64,000 nt of DNA. Source: Candidatus Omnitrophota bacterium (GTDB taxonomy: Bacteria; Omnitrophota; Gorgyraeia; Velamenicoccales; Velamenicoccaceae). The notes beneath the pieces were generated by a model. It made no database searches. It had not been told where the DNA came from and saw only the letters and a program-made list of their open reading frames with translations. Of this stretch, positions 1 through 8,576 are shown piece by piece (the first letter of the stretch is position 1; each line of letters starts with the position of its first letter). The stretch spans positions 61,099 to 125,098 of the forward strand of contig JAGVOQ010000008.1 in assembly GCA_020052645.1 (NCBI GenBank). The letters are read 5' to 3'. A program made the position numbers and the translations under genes.

Positions 1-20
1 GATAGAAAGGGGGTATTTAA

Positions 21-1334
21 ATGCGATGGTTGAAGTTTTGGTTTTTTTGTATTTGTTTTTTGAGCTTTTTGACAAGCTTGGTACAGGCTCAAGGGGTCGA
101 CAATTTTAGTGGAAAATTTTTGTCCTGGCATTATAAGCTGGGCTTAGAAGATCGGTTCAGGTATGAGAATAAGGAGAATTTTGATTTTAACAAGAGCACA
201 AAAGACAATGGCGGCTTGATCTTTAATCGCGCCCGTGTCAATATGGAGGCAACGCTTGTTGATGAATATCTTAACGATATTCTTGAATTTTTCGTTGACG
301 GTCTTGATGCGCAGGTGGGTGCTTATCGCCTTAAACCTATGACAAATCAAAAAGACAATTTTGATTTTCATCAGGGTTATCTAAAGATATACAATATCGC
401 CGACTCAAGGATTGATGCGACCGTGGGCCGGCAGGAATTGAAATACGGAAAAGGTCGTTTGATTTGGGCGTCGACATGGGCTAATAGGATTCGCTCTTTT
501 GATGCCGGCGTTCTGCATTTTGCGTCACCTGGCGGATTTTACGGAGATTTTTTATACGGGCAGGATGTTAAATATGATGATTTGAATTTTAATAAGTCCT
601 CGGATAATGAGTTTTTAGGCGGGTTTTACGGCGGATACCGCAAAGAGAGCGTCTCGACTCTTTATGAAGCGTATTTTCTGACACAAATCATAAAATCGGC
701 TACAACAGATACTGAGCGTTATACAATCGGCGGACAATTTGAAGGCAGATTGTTTATGTTTAAAGATGTTTTTTGGAACCTTGAAGTACCGTATCAATTC
801 GGTAAGACGGGACTTGAAGATATCAGCGCTTACGCTATTCACTTTGATCTTTCGAAGGTATTTATGGGCTGGGTGGGCGAGCCAAAAGTCACGCTTGCTT
901 TTGAATTGGCTTCAGGAGATAGAAAAAATGGAAATGGTACGACCAACACTTTTATCCCTCTTTATCAATCAACGCATGATCCTTACGGTATTATGGATTT
1001 TTTTCGTTGGCAGAATATGCGGGAAGTTGAAGCAAGCGTTATTTTTTCTCTAACACCTAAGCTTAAATTGCAGCCGCAAGTAGATTTTTTCTGGCTGGAT
1101 TCAACGAAAGATAACTGGGTGAATTCTTCGGGAACAATATTGCGCAGTGGCACAACAAACAGCGTATCGAGTTTTGTAGGTACAGAAAGTTCGTTGCGCG
1201 TCTTTTATGAGATTGCTAAAAATATAAAATTTGAAGTCGGCTACGCCCATTTTTCTACCGGCGGTTTTGTGCGCGATACCGGCGATGACGATGACGCGGA
1301 CTGGGCGTATTCTCAGATTGTATTTAAGTATTGA
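21..1334 (+). CDS. Alginate-export-family outer-membrane porin
   Basis: Predicted outer-membrane beta barrel of the alginate export (AlgE-like) family. The 437-residue protein starts with a signal peptide (about residues 1-23, charged start, hydrophobic core, AQA-type cleavage site). The mature part begins with the family-like pattern LEDRFRYE and is built of alternating hydrophobic strands rich in Tyr, Phe and Gly, ending in YSQIVFKY with an aromatic C-terminal residue as expected for BAM substrates. The start has a strong AGGGGG ribosome site. Alginate is only the family name; the real substrate is unknown. It may share a transcript with the chromate-transporter-like gene 24 bases downstream. 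Confidence 0.75.
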   Translation: MRWLKFWFFCICFLSFLTSLVQAQGVDNFSGKFLSWHYKLGLEDRFRYENKENFDFNKSTKDNGGLIFNRARVNMEATLVDEYLNDILEFFVDGLDAQVGAYRLKPMTNQKDNFDFHQGYLKIYNIADSRIDATVGRQELKYGKGRLIWASTWANRIRSFDAGVLHFASPGGFYGDFLYGQDVKYDDLNFNKSSDNEFLGGFYGGYRKESVSTLYEAYFLTQIIKSATTDTERYTIGGQFEGRLFMFKDVFWNLEVPYQFGKTGLEDISAYAIHFDLSKVFMGWVGEPKVTLAFELASGDRKNGNGTTNTFIPLYQSTHDPYGIMDFFRWQNMREVEASVIFSLTPKLKLQPQVDFFWLDSTKDNWVNSSGTILRSGTTNSVSSFVGTESSLRVFYEIAKNIKFEVGYAHFSTGGFVRDTGDDDDADWAYSQIVFKY

Positions 1335-1358
1335 TTTTTTTAAAATAGGGAGGCAAGG

Positions 1359-1886
1359 ATGATTCACTTACAATTGTTTTTAGCGTTTTTTAAAATAGGC
1401 ATCTTTGCTATAGGAGGGGCTTATTCTTTTTTACCTTTGACCGAGAGGGAGATTGTTGAAAAATATCACTGGTTGTCTAAATCTGAATTTCTAGATATCT
1501 CCGGATTGGTAAAAATATTTCCGGGTGCCATTTCCGTAAAATATGCGACTTATGTAGGATTTAAAATGGCGGGATATCTAGGGGTTGCGATTGCTAATTT
1601 CGCTAACCTTCTGGCTCCGGCAACTTTTATTATGATCGCGTCAATCTTTTATAATCACACTAAAGCGGTTGCGCCTGTTAAAAGTGCATTTAACATGATT
1701 CAGCTTGTTATTTTTGCCATGATTATTGCCGTTGCTTTCCAGACGGTAGCCATTAAGCAATTGGCGAGTCTGACGTCGATGCTTATTGTTGTTTCTGCGT
1801 TCAGCCTATTTATGTTTACAAGAATAGAACCTGCGGTTATTATTATTCTCGCGGGATGTATTGGGGCAACTTTGAGGTTTCAATAG
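1359..1886 (+). CDS. Chromate transporter (CHR) family protein, single-domain form
   Basis: Integral membrane protein of the CHR family, which exchanges chromate or related oxyanions. It has 175 residues and about five to six hydrophobic segments. The N-terminal pattern FFKIGIFAIGGAYSFLPL followed by GLVKIFPGAISVKYATYVG is typical of one CHR domain. Full-length ChrA has two such domains; short forms normally act as a pair encoded by adjacent genes. No partner half is visible next to it, so it is either a homodimer or an orphan. The start follows AGGGAGGCAAGG. Confidence 0.8.
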   Translation: MIHLQLFLAFFKIGIFAIGGAYSFLPLTEREIVEKYHWLSKSEFLDISGLVKIFPGAISVKYATYVGFKMAGYLGVAIANFANLLAPATFIMIASIFYNHTKAVAPVKSAFNMIQLVIFAMIIAVAFQTVAIKQLASLTSMLIVVSAFSLFMFTRIEPAVIIILAGCIGATLRFQ

Positions 1887-1942
1887 GAGCAAAACAGGTC
1901 TTATCCTTTTTGCTTCATTTTATGATATAATTTTAAACGATC

Positions 1943-2782
1943 ATGGCACTCTTAAGAGATTTTAAATTCCATTCACCGGATACTTTGTTGCAGGCGCTTG
2001 CTCTCCTGGAGCAAGCCGATTCGCCTGTGCTTTTGGCTGGTGGAACCTTTGCGTTAAATACTTTAAAGAAGAGTTCTAAATACCCGACCGATGTCATCAG
2101 TTTAAGAAAAATCCCCGAATTAAATGGCATAAAGACTCAAGATAAAGAGCTCTGGATAGGGCCCATGACCCGTATTGATGAATTGATAGGCTCAAGGTTT
2201 ATCCAGGATTCGTTTGTTTGCCTTAAAGAAGCTGCTTTAAAATTAGGCACGACCCCTATACGTAATATGGCGACTATCGGGGGTAATGTTGCCAGCCGTT
2301 TTTATTGGGTTGATCTGCCAGCTGTTCTCATCGCTTTAGGGGCTCGTCTTGAGGTGGTTTCGCAAGATGGCGGGCGTGTCGTCGGTCTCTATGATTATTT
2401 AACTGAGAAGAAACTAAAAAAAGAGATTGTCTCAGGTATTCTTCTGCCGCTGGAGAATAGAGGTGCTTATCATTTTAGGCATACGTGCACAGTGCAGGAA
2501 GTTGATACGCCTTATCTGGGGCTTACATTTTCGTTTACCAGAGGCAAGGAAGGGCTTCTTGATGTACGCGCAGTTGTTAATACAACCTTATCCTTTCCTG
2601 TATTTTTAAAAGGCGTTTCTTCTGTGCTTCAAGGTTTAGGATATAAAGAAATTAGCCTTGATGATATGCGCAAAGCTGTTTGTGAAGATATCAAAAATAC
2701 AAAGCTTGATGAATATCGTATTCAGCTTTTATGCGTGGATATGGAAAATATTTTAAGTTTATTGAATGGGAAGGCCGCATGA
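1943..2782 (+). CDS. Molybdenum hydroxylase FAD-binding subunit (XdhB/CoxM-like)
   Basis: FAD-binding medium subunit of a xanthine dehydrogenase/CO dehydrogenase-type hydroxylase. It passes electrons from the 2Fe-2S subunit to FAD and then to an acceptor. In 279 residues the two FAD-contacting signatures of the FAD_binding_5 fold are visible: AGGTFAL (about 32-38) and NMATIGGNVAS (about 110-120). No clear ribosome site precedes the ATG; a TATAAT-like box ends 11 bases upstream, so the transcript may be nearly leaderless. The 2Fe-2S and Mo subunit genes follow, each after a repeat-filled gap. The substrate cannot be read from sequence. Confidence 0.85.
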   Translation: MALLRDFKFHSPDTLLQALALLEQADSPVLLAGGTFALNTLKKSSKYPTDVISLRKIPELNGIKTQDKELWIGPMTRIDELIGSRFIQDSFVCLKEAALKLGTTPIRNMATIGGNVASRFYWVDLPAVLIALGARLEVVSQDGGRVVGLYDYLTEKKLKKEIVSGILLPLENRGAYHFRHTCTVQEVDTPYLGLTFSFTRGKEGLLDVRAVVNTTLSFPVFLKGVSSVLQGLGYKEISLDDMRKAVCEDIKNTKLDEYRIQLLCVDMENILSLLNGKAA

Positions 2783-2871
2783 ATCTTGTTAGACCTAGGC
2801 CATTGAGCTTTGTATTGGGTCTAGGCGGGATTTTATGAATAAAAGTTTTATTGTGGATAGCTGTTTTTAAT

Positions 2872-2966
2872 CCTCCGCAGAAATCCTTAGGGCTAAAGCC
2901 CTTAGGATGAATGGCGTTGTGCATTTTCTGCTAAAGGAGGAAGCCTTAGGACTTTAAGTCCTAAGG
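2872..2966. repeat. Nested palindromic intergenic repeat
   Basis: Two palindromes lie between the FAD and 2Fe-2S subunit genes. 2883-2908 pairs with itself around ATCCTTAGGGCT with one mismatch. 2944-2966 is a perfect palindrome of CCTTAGGACTT and its complement. CCTCCGCAGAAAT at 2872 and ATTTTCTGCTAAAGGAGG at about 2921-2940 form an outer pair enclosing the first. The second ends only about 20 bases before the next start codon, so it would sit in the 5' leader. Confidence 0.7.
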
Positions 2967-2987
2967 AACTTCACTAGGTTTAACGGG

Positions 2988-3482
2988 ATGAAAAACATAA
3001 CGCTTAAGGTTAACGGAAAAATTTGTGAATTAGAAGTCCGCGATAGTGAGCTTTTGATAGAGACGCTCAGAGAACGGCTCGGATTTCTTGGGACAAAGTA
3101 TAGTTGTCTTGAGGGAGATTGCGGGGTCTGTACAGTAATTGTGGATGGAAAAAATGTCCTTTCGTGTCTAATGCTTTCTGCGGATTGCGACGGAGCAGAG
3201 GTTTTAACTATCGAAGGGCTTGGAAAAGATGGTGAACCTCATCAATTGCAGAAGTCTTTTGTTGAAAAGGGCGCTGTGCAATGCGGTTTTTGCACTCCGG
3301 GCATGATCCTTGCCGCAAAAGCATTGCTTGATAAAAATCCTGATCCAACGGACAAAGAGATCGAAAAAGCCATAGACGGTAATCTTTGTCGTTGTACGGG
3401 TTATATGAAGATTGTTGAAGCGATTAAAGATGCTTCTAGAAAAATAAAACCCAATGACCAAATCTCAATTTCCAAACGATGA
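2988..3482 (+). CDS. Molybdenum hydroxylase 2Fe-2S subunit (XdhC/CoxS-like)
   Basis: Small electron-transfer subunit of 164 residues carrying two [2Fe-2S] clusters. The plant-ferredoxin-type cluster ligands are Cys40, Cys45, Cys48 and Cys60 (CLEGDCGVC...C). The helical-domain ligands are Cys99, Cys102, Cys134 and Cys136 (QCGFCTPG and NLCRCTGY). All eight are present, so the protein should be functional. The last ten or so residues (NDQISISKR) are encoded by the start of an inverted repeat, which suggests the stop codon was supplied by an inserted repeat. It sits between the FAD and Mo subunit genes. Confidence 0.92.
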   Translation: MKNITLKVNGKICELEVRDSELLIETLRERLGFLGTKYSCLEGDCGVCTVIVDGKNVLSCLMLSADCDGAEVLTIEGLGKDGEPHQLQKSFVEKGAVQCGFCTPGMILAAKALLDKNPDPTDKEIEKAIDGNLCRCTGYMKIVEAIKDASRKIKPNDQISISKR

Positions 3483-3591
3483 CCAATATCCAATAAGACA
3501 ATTTTTTAATTATCTTATTTTAAAATTTGGCGATTGGTTATTGTGATTTATTTGGGATTTGGAAATTGGTGATTGGAAATTAATTATTAGA
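3453..3591. repeat. Imperfect inverted repeat of CCAAT/ATTGG units
   Basis: Several CCAATGACCAA-type words (3450-3495) are followed by their complements (GATTGGTTATTG, TTGGAAATTGGTGATTGG; 3532-3585), giving a long imperfect hairpin between the 2Fe-2S and Mo subunit genes. Its left arm forms the end of the 2Fe-2S coding region. Nothing else was seen in the 114-base gap. Confidence 0.65.
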
Positions 3592-3596
3592 TTGAT

Positions 3597-5915
3597 ATGA
3601 ATAAAAATAAAACTTTGAGTCCGGTAGGCAAGAGTGTCCCGCGCATAGACGCGCGTGAAAAAGTCTCAGGTGAAGCTAAATATGTTTTTGATATGACATT
3701 CCCAGGCATGTTGGTGGGAAAGATGCTGCGTAGCCCTCACGCGCACGCGAAAATCCTGAAAATTGATACCTCCAAAGCTTTAAAATTAAAAGGTGTTAAA
3801 GCGGTTATCACCGCCGAAGATACATTGAAGATCAAATTCGGCTCTAATGAATTTTTCTTTCCTTATACCGTTGATCAATATCCTTTAGAATTTGAGAAAG
3901 TTCGCTACATCGGTGATGAGATTGCGGCTGTTGCGGCCGTAGATGAAGAGACCGCTAAAGAAGCATTGTCTTTGATTGAAGTAGAATATGAAATTCTGTC
4001 GGCTGTCTTTAACACGGTCGATGCCATGAAACCCGGGGCGCCGCAGATACATTCATCTATGAATAATATCGGCGTCATGCTTCCGGTGAGTTTTGGCAAT
4101 CCTGATAAGGCTTTAAAGGAATCGGATTATGTGCGGGAAGATATTTTTTATTTACAAAGCGCCGCACATTGTGCTCTTGAACCGCATGTTTCTTTAGGGC
4201 AGTATGAAGTTTCGACAAATAAAATAACATTGTGGACATCGACTCAGGCGCCTTTTAAGGTCAGGGAGGCGATGGCCAAGGTTTTAAAGATGGCGACGGC
4301 GGACATCCGTGTCATTAAGCTTAATGTCGGCGGCGGTTTTGGCGGAAAGCTTGAAATGTTGCCCATGGATTTTGCCGCGTGTCTTTTGTCTAAAAAAAGC
4401 GGAGGCCTGCCTGTTAAGATCACATGCTCGCGCGAAGAGGAATTTTCTTTTACTCGGCGCAAACATCCGATGGTATACAAGTTGAAGTCCGGCGTGAAGA
4501 AGGACGGAACCATAATGGCCATAACCGGTGAAGTTATTGCTGATGGCGGAGCTTATTGTAGTTATGGTCCTACAGTGATCGCGGCTGCTATCATGCGTAT
4601 TTTTATGGTCTACAAGATTGAGAATATCCGCCTTATGGGTTTTCGTGTGTATACAAACAATTCTATCAGCGGGGCTATTCGTGGTTTTGGAGGAGTGCAG
4701 TCGGGTTTTGCTATTGAATCTCATATGGATATGCTGGCTCGCGGTATAGGAATGGATTCTATGGAGTTCCGTTTAAAGAATGCCACGGATCCTAATACTG
4801 TGACGGTTAATAAGTTGATTATTTCTTCCAACGGTCTGAAGGATTGTATTAAAAAAGTTGGTGAGGCCTGCGGGTGGAAAGAGAAAAACGGCAAAGATAA
4901 GACGGACGGAGATATTGTTTGCGGTATTGGCATGGGGATTGCGGCGGATGTTATGGGCTCAAAGATGTATAAGTCTCATGAGTCAGCTGGTTCTATTATT
5001 AAGGTGGAAGAAGACGGGTCTGTTTATTTGTTTACCGGCGCGGCAGATACAGGACAGGGATCGGACACGGCTTTGGCCCAGATAGCGGCGCAGGAGCTTG
5101 GGGTGGCTTACGAGAGGATAAGGGTTAAAGCTGCAGACACGGAGACGACACCTTTTGATACTGGTAGTTTTGCCAGCCGTGTCACGTTTATCTCAGGCAA
5201 CGCTACAAAAAATGCGGCAACAGACGCCAAAAAACAGATATTGGAAATCGTCGCTTTAGAATTAAAATGTGATAGTAATGACTTTGATATCCACGATGAA
5301 TGTGTCGTAAAAAAAGCGGATAATTCAAAGATTATGGATTTTGATAAAGCGATACAGCTTTGTTATTCGTTTGATTATGGTCGCTTGATTATCGGCCGCG
5401 GCAATTATAATCCTAAAACGACACCGATAGACTTTAGGACAGGGCAGGGCAATGTTTCCGGCAGTTATAGTTTTGAAGCGCAGGTTGCAGAAGTCGAAGT
5501 GAATAAAAAGACCGGTGAGGTTAGGGTGACAAAAATGTACGATGTCCACGATATCGGCTATCCGGTAAATCCGGCAAGCGTTCATGGCCAGATAGAAGGT
5601 TCGATCGTTATGGGCATCGGGTATACGCTTTATGAAGATTTGAAATTTGATCAAGGCCGGGTGGTGAATCCGTCTTTTTCAAAATACAGGTTACCGCGCT
5701 CAATCGGTATACCGAAAATAGAGTCGATATTTATCGAGACGAACGATCCACAGGGGCCTTTTGGCGCCAAAGGTATGGGAGAATCGTCTTTGCTACCGAC
5801 TGCAGCTGCTATAGCAAACGCAGTTTATGACGCGGTCGGAGTGCAGATCAAAGATTTACCAATTACGCCGGAAAAGGTTTTAAAGGCGTTGAAAGAAAAA
5901 GAGGATAGAGGATAG
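3597..5915 (+). CDS. Molybdenum hydroxylase large subunit (XdhA/CoxL family)
   Basis: Catalytic molybdopterin cytosine dinucleotide subunit (772 residues) of a xanthine dehydrogenase-family hydroxylase. The family order is visible: N-terminal hammerhead domain starting VGKSVPRIDAREKVSGEAKY, the molybdopterin loop GGGFGGK (245-251), GAIRGFGG (about residue 360), and near the end GAKGMGESS, whose Glu729 is the conserved catalytic base. The active-site loop lacks the CSFR selenium/copper signature of CO dehydrogenases, so CO oxidation is unlikely; an N-heterocycle or aldehyde is more likely. The neighbouring MocA-like and XdhC-like genes fit cofactor maturation. Confidence 0.9.
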   Translation: MNKNKTLSPVGKSVPRIDAREKVSGEAKYVFDMTFPGMLVGKMLRSPHAHAKILKIDTSKALKLKGVKAVITAEDTLKIKFGSNEFFFPYTVDQYPLEFEKVRYIGDEIAAVAAVDEETAKEALSLIEVEYEILSAVFNTVDAMKPGAPQIHSSMNNIGVMLPVSFGNPDKALKESDYVREDIFYLQSAAHCALEPHVSLGQYEVSTNKITLWTSTQAPFKVREAMAKVLKMATADIRVIKLNVGGGFGGKLEMLPMDFAACLLSKKSGGLPVKITCSREEEFSFTRRKHPMVYKLKSGVKKDGTIMAITGEVIADGGAYCSYGPTVIAAAIMRIFMVYKIENIRLMGFRVYTNNSISGAIRGFGGVQSGFAIESHMDMLARGIGMDSMEFRLKNATDPNTVTVNKLIISSNGLKDCIKKVGEACGWKEKNGKDKTDGDIVCGIGMGIAADVMGSKMYKSHESAGSIIKVEEDGSVYLFTGAADTGQGSDTALAQIAAQELGVAYERIRVKAADTETTPFDTGSFASRVTFISGNATKNAATDAKKQILEIVALELKCDSNDFDIHDECVVKKADNSKIMDFDKAIQLCYSFDYGRLIIGRGNYNPKTTPIDFRTGQGNVSGSYSFEAQVAEVEVNKKTGEVRVTKMYDVHDIGYPVNPASVHGQIEGSIVMGIGYTLYEDLKFDQGRVVNPSFSKYRLPRSIGIPKIESIFIETNDPQGPFGAKGMGESSLLPTAAAIANAVYDAVGVQIKDLPITPEKVLKALKEKEDRG

Positions 5916-5924
5916 AATTTTAGG

Positions 5925-6006
5925 TTACGGGAAGTTTCTTAAAGTTACGTAAAGTTTCTTGAAGTTGCAGAAAGCAACTTTAAGCAACCTTAAGAAACCT
6001 CAAGGA
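5925..6006. repeat. Imperfect hairpin between convergent genes
   Basis: GTTACGGGAAGTTTCTTAAAG and related words are followed by complements such as CTTTAAGCAACCTTAAGAAAC. The result is a long imperfect stem between the convergent Mo subunit and MocA-like genes. It could end transcription from both sides, although no clean T-run follows. It also looks like a repeated intergenic element. Confidence 0.6.
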
Positions 6007-6009
6007 ACA

Positions 6010-6600
6010 TTACGAAACCTTTTGTAGAATTTTTTCAAATTCAGCGGGTGTATTGAAGGATAAGACAATGCCTTCGTCTTCAACGGGGATTTTTAATATT
6101 TCTTTTTCATGGCGTTGCAGTATTTCTGAAAGAGGCTGATCGTCATTAAGGCGCGTAAGTTCATCGCGCAGGTCCATGGAGAAGAGCGGGGGATGGCCTT
6201 TTTTATTTTGAAATGTCGGCACCAGGATCAGAGGTGCTTGTTTAAGAAAGCAATCGATTACGGTGTCGATGGTTTCAGGCTTGACCAGCGGCAAGTCAAT
6301 AGGTAGAAGTAAAAACCCGTGTGTTTTTGGATCTGTTGCTTTGAGACCTGTTTTAAAAGAAGATGTCTGGCCAAGCTGATAGTTGGTGTTAAGCACGCAT
6401 TTGAGTCGTTTGTTTTTTAAGATATGCGGTTTGATAAGCTCATTGTTTGCACCTAAAACAACAATAATTTCTTCAAGCTTTGTTTCGAGCAGTTTCTTTT
6501 GAGTCAGTTCAATTAAGGTTTGGCCGTTAATTTCGGCCAAGGCTTTAGGACTTTGAAAACGGCGGCTTTCGCCTGCTGAAAGAAGAATGCAGGAAATCAT
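6010..6600 (-). CDS. MocA/MobA-like nucleotidyltransferase
   Basis: Probable molybdenum cofactor cytidylyltransferase, which adds CMP to molybdopterin for hydroxylases of the XdhA/CoxL type. The N-terminal nucleotide-binding signature AGESRRFQSPKAL (about 9-21) is a variant of the usual GxSxRMGxxK. PIDLPLVKPETI carries the metal-binding Asp. The ATG at 6600 was chosen because TTGAAC-18 bp-TATAAT (6636 to 6607) ends six bases before it; this implies a leaderless message and excludes the upstream TTG at 6636. The gene is divergent from the XdhC-like gene and close to the hydroxylase, which supports the cofactor role. Confidence 0.82.
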   Translation of the reverse strand: MISCILLSAGESRRFQSPKALAEINGQTLIELTQKKLLETKLEEIIVVLGANNELIKPHILKNKRLKCVLNTNYQLGQTSSFKTGLKATDPKTHGFLLLPIDLPLVKPETIDTVIDCFLKQAPLILVPTFQNKKGHPPLFSMDLRDELTRLNDDQPLSEILQRHEKEILKIPVEDEGIVLSFNTPAEFEKILQKVS

Positions 6601-6606
6601 AGAAGG

Positions 6607-6636
6607 ATTATAGACCACAATGGAACCCTTGTTCAA
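6607..6636 (-). promoter_or_regulatory. Promoter of the MocA-like gene
   Basis: On the minus strand TTGAAC (6636-6631) and TATAAT (6612-6607) are 18 bp apart, and the start codon follows after six bases. The predicted transcript is leaderless. The site overlaps the first codons of the divergent XdhC-like gene. Confidence 0.55.
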
Positions 6637-7417
6637 TAAGATTCTTGAAACTATTCAGAAAAATAACGGTTGCGTGGTTGCGACTGTTGTGGCATCGCGA
6701 GGGTCATCTCCAAGAAAACTTGGCGCTAAGATGGTGATTTCCAAAGATGGTTCTATTTTTGGAACTATCGGAGGAGGCGCGCTTGAAAAATTGGTTATGG
6801 ATGATGGCCGAAAAGCTTTTGCTCAAGGAAAATCTTTTCTTAAAAGTTATTCTCTGGATAAAAAATCGGGTTTGCAGATTTGCGGTGGACGGGTCTCTAT
6901 TTTTTTTGAAGTGGTTCGTCCAGCCAGGCGCTTGGTGATCGCAGGTGGTGGGCATATCGGCTTAGCGCTTTCATTCATGGGAAAATTACTTGGGTTTGAT
7001 ATCGTCCTTATTGATAATCGCCGTGCCTTTGCTTCTAAACAAAGATTTTTTCATGCGGATCAAATTATCTGTGATTCTTATCAAAAAGCATTGAAAAGGG
7101 TTGCGCCCGATAAAAATACCTATATCGTTATTGTTACGCATGGGCACCTTTATGACCAGGAGTGTTTGGAGGCATCTTTAAAAAGTTCGGCCGGCTATAT
7201 CGGCATGATCGGGAGTGCCATTAAAATCAGGAATATTTTTGATGCTTTGTTAAAAAAAGGATTTAAATCTCAGTCATTTAAGCGTGTGTATTCACCGGTA
7301 GGTTTGGATATCGGTGCTGAAACGCCGGAAGAGATCGCAGTAGCGATAGTAGCGCAGCTGGTGCAAGTGTATAGAGAAGATACCTGCCTGCCGGTAGGCA
7401 GGGAAGATAGAAGATAG
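6620..7417 (+). CDS. XdhC/CoxI family maturation protein
   Basis: XdhC proteins bind the finished molybdenum cofactor, support its sulfuration and deliver it to xanthine dehydrogenase-type apoenzymes. Both halves of the family are present: an N-terminal XdhC_CoxI domain (VVASRGSSPRKLGAKM, about 24-39, then GTIGGGALE) and a C-terminal Rossmann-like domain starting at LVIAGGGHIG (105-114) and ending with SPVGLDIGAETPEEIAVAI. The final residues (CLPVGREDRR) are encoded by a 20-bp palindrome and GATAGAA repeats, so the natural end was probably extended by a repeat insertion. Start ATG 6620 overlaps the divergent promoter. Confidence 0.88.
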   Translation: MEPLFNKILETIQKNNGCVVATVVASRGSSPRKLGAKMVISKDGSIFGTIGGGALEKLVMDDGRKAFAQGKSFLKSYSLDKKSGLQICGGRVSIFFEVVRPARRLVIAGGGHIGLALSFMGKLLGFDIVLIDNRRAFASKQRFFHADQIICDSYQKALKRVAPDKNTYIVIVTHGHLYDQECLEASLKSSAGYIGMIGSAIKIRNIFDALLKKGFKSQSFKRVYSPVGLDIGAETPEEIAVAIVAQLVQVYREDTCLPVGREDRR

Positions 7418-7426
7418 AAGATAGAA
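7383..7426. repeat. 20-bp palindrome plus GAAGATA tandem repeat
   Basis: 7383-7402 reads CCTGCCTGCCGGTAGGCAGG, nearly self-complementary, followed by three to four copies of a GAAGATA unit. Complementary words (CTATTTTCCATCTTC) follow at about 7467-7481. The first part encodes the C-terminal tail of the XdhC-like protein. Confidence 0.7.
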
Positions 7427-7503
7427 GAAGCCTAACAACTAAAATTTTTATCTATTTTCAATTTTCTATTTTCCATCTTCGGAATTTAAACCGGAGGCTT
7501 AGA

Positions 7504-7911
7504 ATGTCTTTAGAAATTATTCAGCAAATGGTTTTAGATGCGGGGATGGGGTATTTGGCAACGTGTGACGGCGACCAGCCGCGCGTGCGGGCGATGATGC
7601 CTGTTCTTATGGATGATGGCAGGTTACTTATGGCGACTTTTCCTAACTTTAAAAAAGTAGGACAGATCACCAAAAATCCAAAAATTGAAATATGTTTTGT
7701 CGACAGAAAGCTTAGCCACTGCCGGATCGAAGGAAAAGCGGTCGTCAGCCAGGATGAGGCTTTGAAAGAAGAACTTTGGAATAAACAGATGATGCTGAGG
7801 CAGTTTTTCCAAGGCGTGGATGACCCCAATTTTGTTTTAATCGTTGTGACTCCCGTAAAAATAAACATGATGAATATCGGAGAGAAGGCGTATCTTGAGG
7901 TTAAAATTTAA
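7504..7911 (+). CDS. Pyridoxamine 5'-phosphate oxidase-like FMN-binding protein
   Basis: Small (135 residues) split-barrel flavoprotein of the PPOX-like superfamily. The pattern GYLATCDGDQPRVRAMMPVLMDDGRLLMAT, then KVGQITKNPKIEICFVD, matches the FMN-binding barrel. Members reduce small molecules or bind FMN/F420; the substrate is not predictable. A good ribosome site (CCGGAGG) precedes the ATG. It is followed after three bases by the YkgJ-like gene, suggesting cotranscription. Confidence 0.8.
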   Translation: MSLEIIQQMVLDAGMGYLATCDGDQPRVRAMMPVLMDDGRLLMATFPNFKKVGQITKNPKIEICFVDRKLSHCRIEGKAVVSQDEALKEELWNKQMMLRQFFQGVDDPNFVLIVVTPVKINMMNIGEKAYLEVKI

Positions 7912-7914
7912 ACT

Positions 7915-8274
7915 ATGAAAAAAAATATTGTAAAACATCCCAATCCGCATAATTGCCGTGTGTGCAACAAAGGGGCGTGTTGTGCTGAGGGCGTTGAAGT
8001 TGACCTTTTTGAGGTAGCGCGCATCTTGAAAAAACCACTGGATCTTAAAAAACCTTGGTTTTATTTTATGGGGTCGGACAAAGAATTTCCTTCGGGTTTT
8101 AAATTTTCTACAATATTAAGAGATAAAAGGTGTGTTTTTCAGGATAGTCGTTTTCGATGCCGTATTTACGAGATACGTCCGCGTTTCTGCGCGGAATTCC
8201 CTTTTGAAAATGGCGAAAAAGCCCCTTATTATCATATGTTGTGTCATCATATGAAAAAGAGACGGAAAAAATAG
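7915..8274 (+). CDS. YkgJ-family cysteine cluster protein
   Basis: Zinc- or iron-chelating cysteine cluster protein of 119 residues (CxxCxxxxCC family). The N-terminal group CRVCNKGACC and the later RCVFQDSRFRC, then YEIRPRFCAEFP, give the complete family signature. Function is unknown; some members are thought to bind an Fe-S or Zn centre. It lies directly behind the PPOX-like gene, so both probably belong to one transcript. Confidence 0.85.
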   Translation: MKKNIVKHPNPHNCRVCNKGACCAEGVEVDLFEVARILKKPLDLKKPWFYFMGSDKEFPSGFKFSTILRDKRCVFQDSRFRCRIYEIRPRFCAEFPFENGEKAPYYHMLCHHMKKRRKK

Positions 8275-8309
8275 CAAAGAACTTTGATTTTTAAAAATAG
8301 GATGGGTTT

Positions 8310-8564
8310 ATGATCGAGACGATTGGTCTGATTGCCGGCATTATCTTACCGCTATGGAATATTCCATTAATTATGCGCATCGAAAGACGTAAGTCGTCTG
8401 AGGATATAAGCTTGTACTGGGCTGTCGGCGTTTGGGCCTGTCTTGTTTTTATGTTTCCTTCGGCGCTTTTTTCTAAGGATATTGTTTATAAAATTTATAG
8501 CATGATAAATATTCTTTTTTTTACGATTGTCATGATTCAAACCGTCAGGTATAGAAAAAGATAA
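8310..8564 (+). CDS. SemiSWEET/PQ-loop-like small membrane protein
   Basis: An 84-residue protein with three predicted membrane helices (about 4-22, 38-56, 60-77), the size and plan of bacterial SemiSWEET sugar transporters, which work as dimers. The first helix carries GIILPLWNIPLIMRI followed by RRKSSEDISLYW, resembling the PQ-loop region in which a proline kink is followed by a charged loop with S(S/A)xDIS. The substrate is unknown. A PfkB-type kinase gene lies downstream. Confidence 0.72.
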   Translation: MIETIGLIAGIILPLWNIPLIMRIERRKSSEDISLYWAVGVWACLVFMFPSALFSKDIVYKIYSMINILFFTIVMIQTVRYRKR

Positions 8565-8576
8565 TCCTTCGACGCA

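Noticed and set aside
2783-2840. Possible further A-family copy (TTAGACCTAGG ... GGGTCTAGG)
   Set aside because: The ends resemble A, but the middle does not and no flanking duplication or empty site supports it.
3597-5915. Aerobic CO dehydrogenase
   Set aside because: The large subunit lacks the CSFR active-site loop of form I CoxL, so the hydroxylase is annotated without a substrate.
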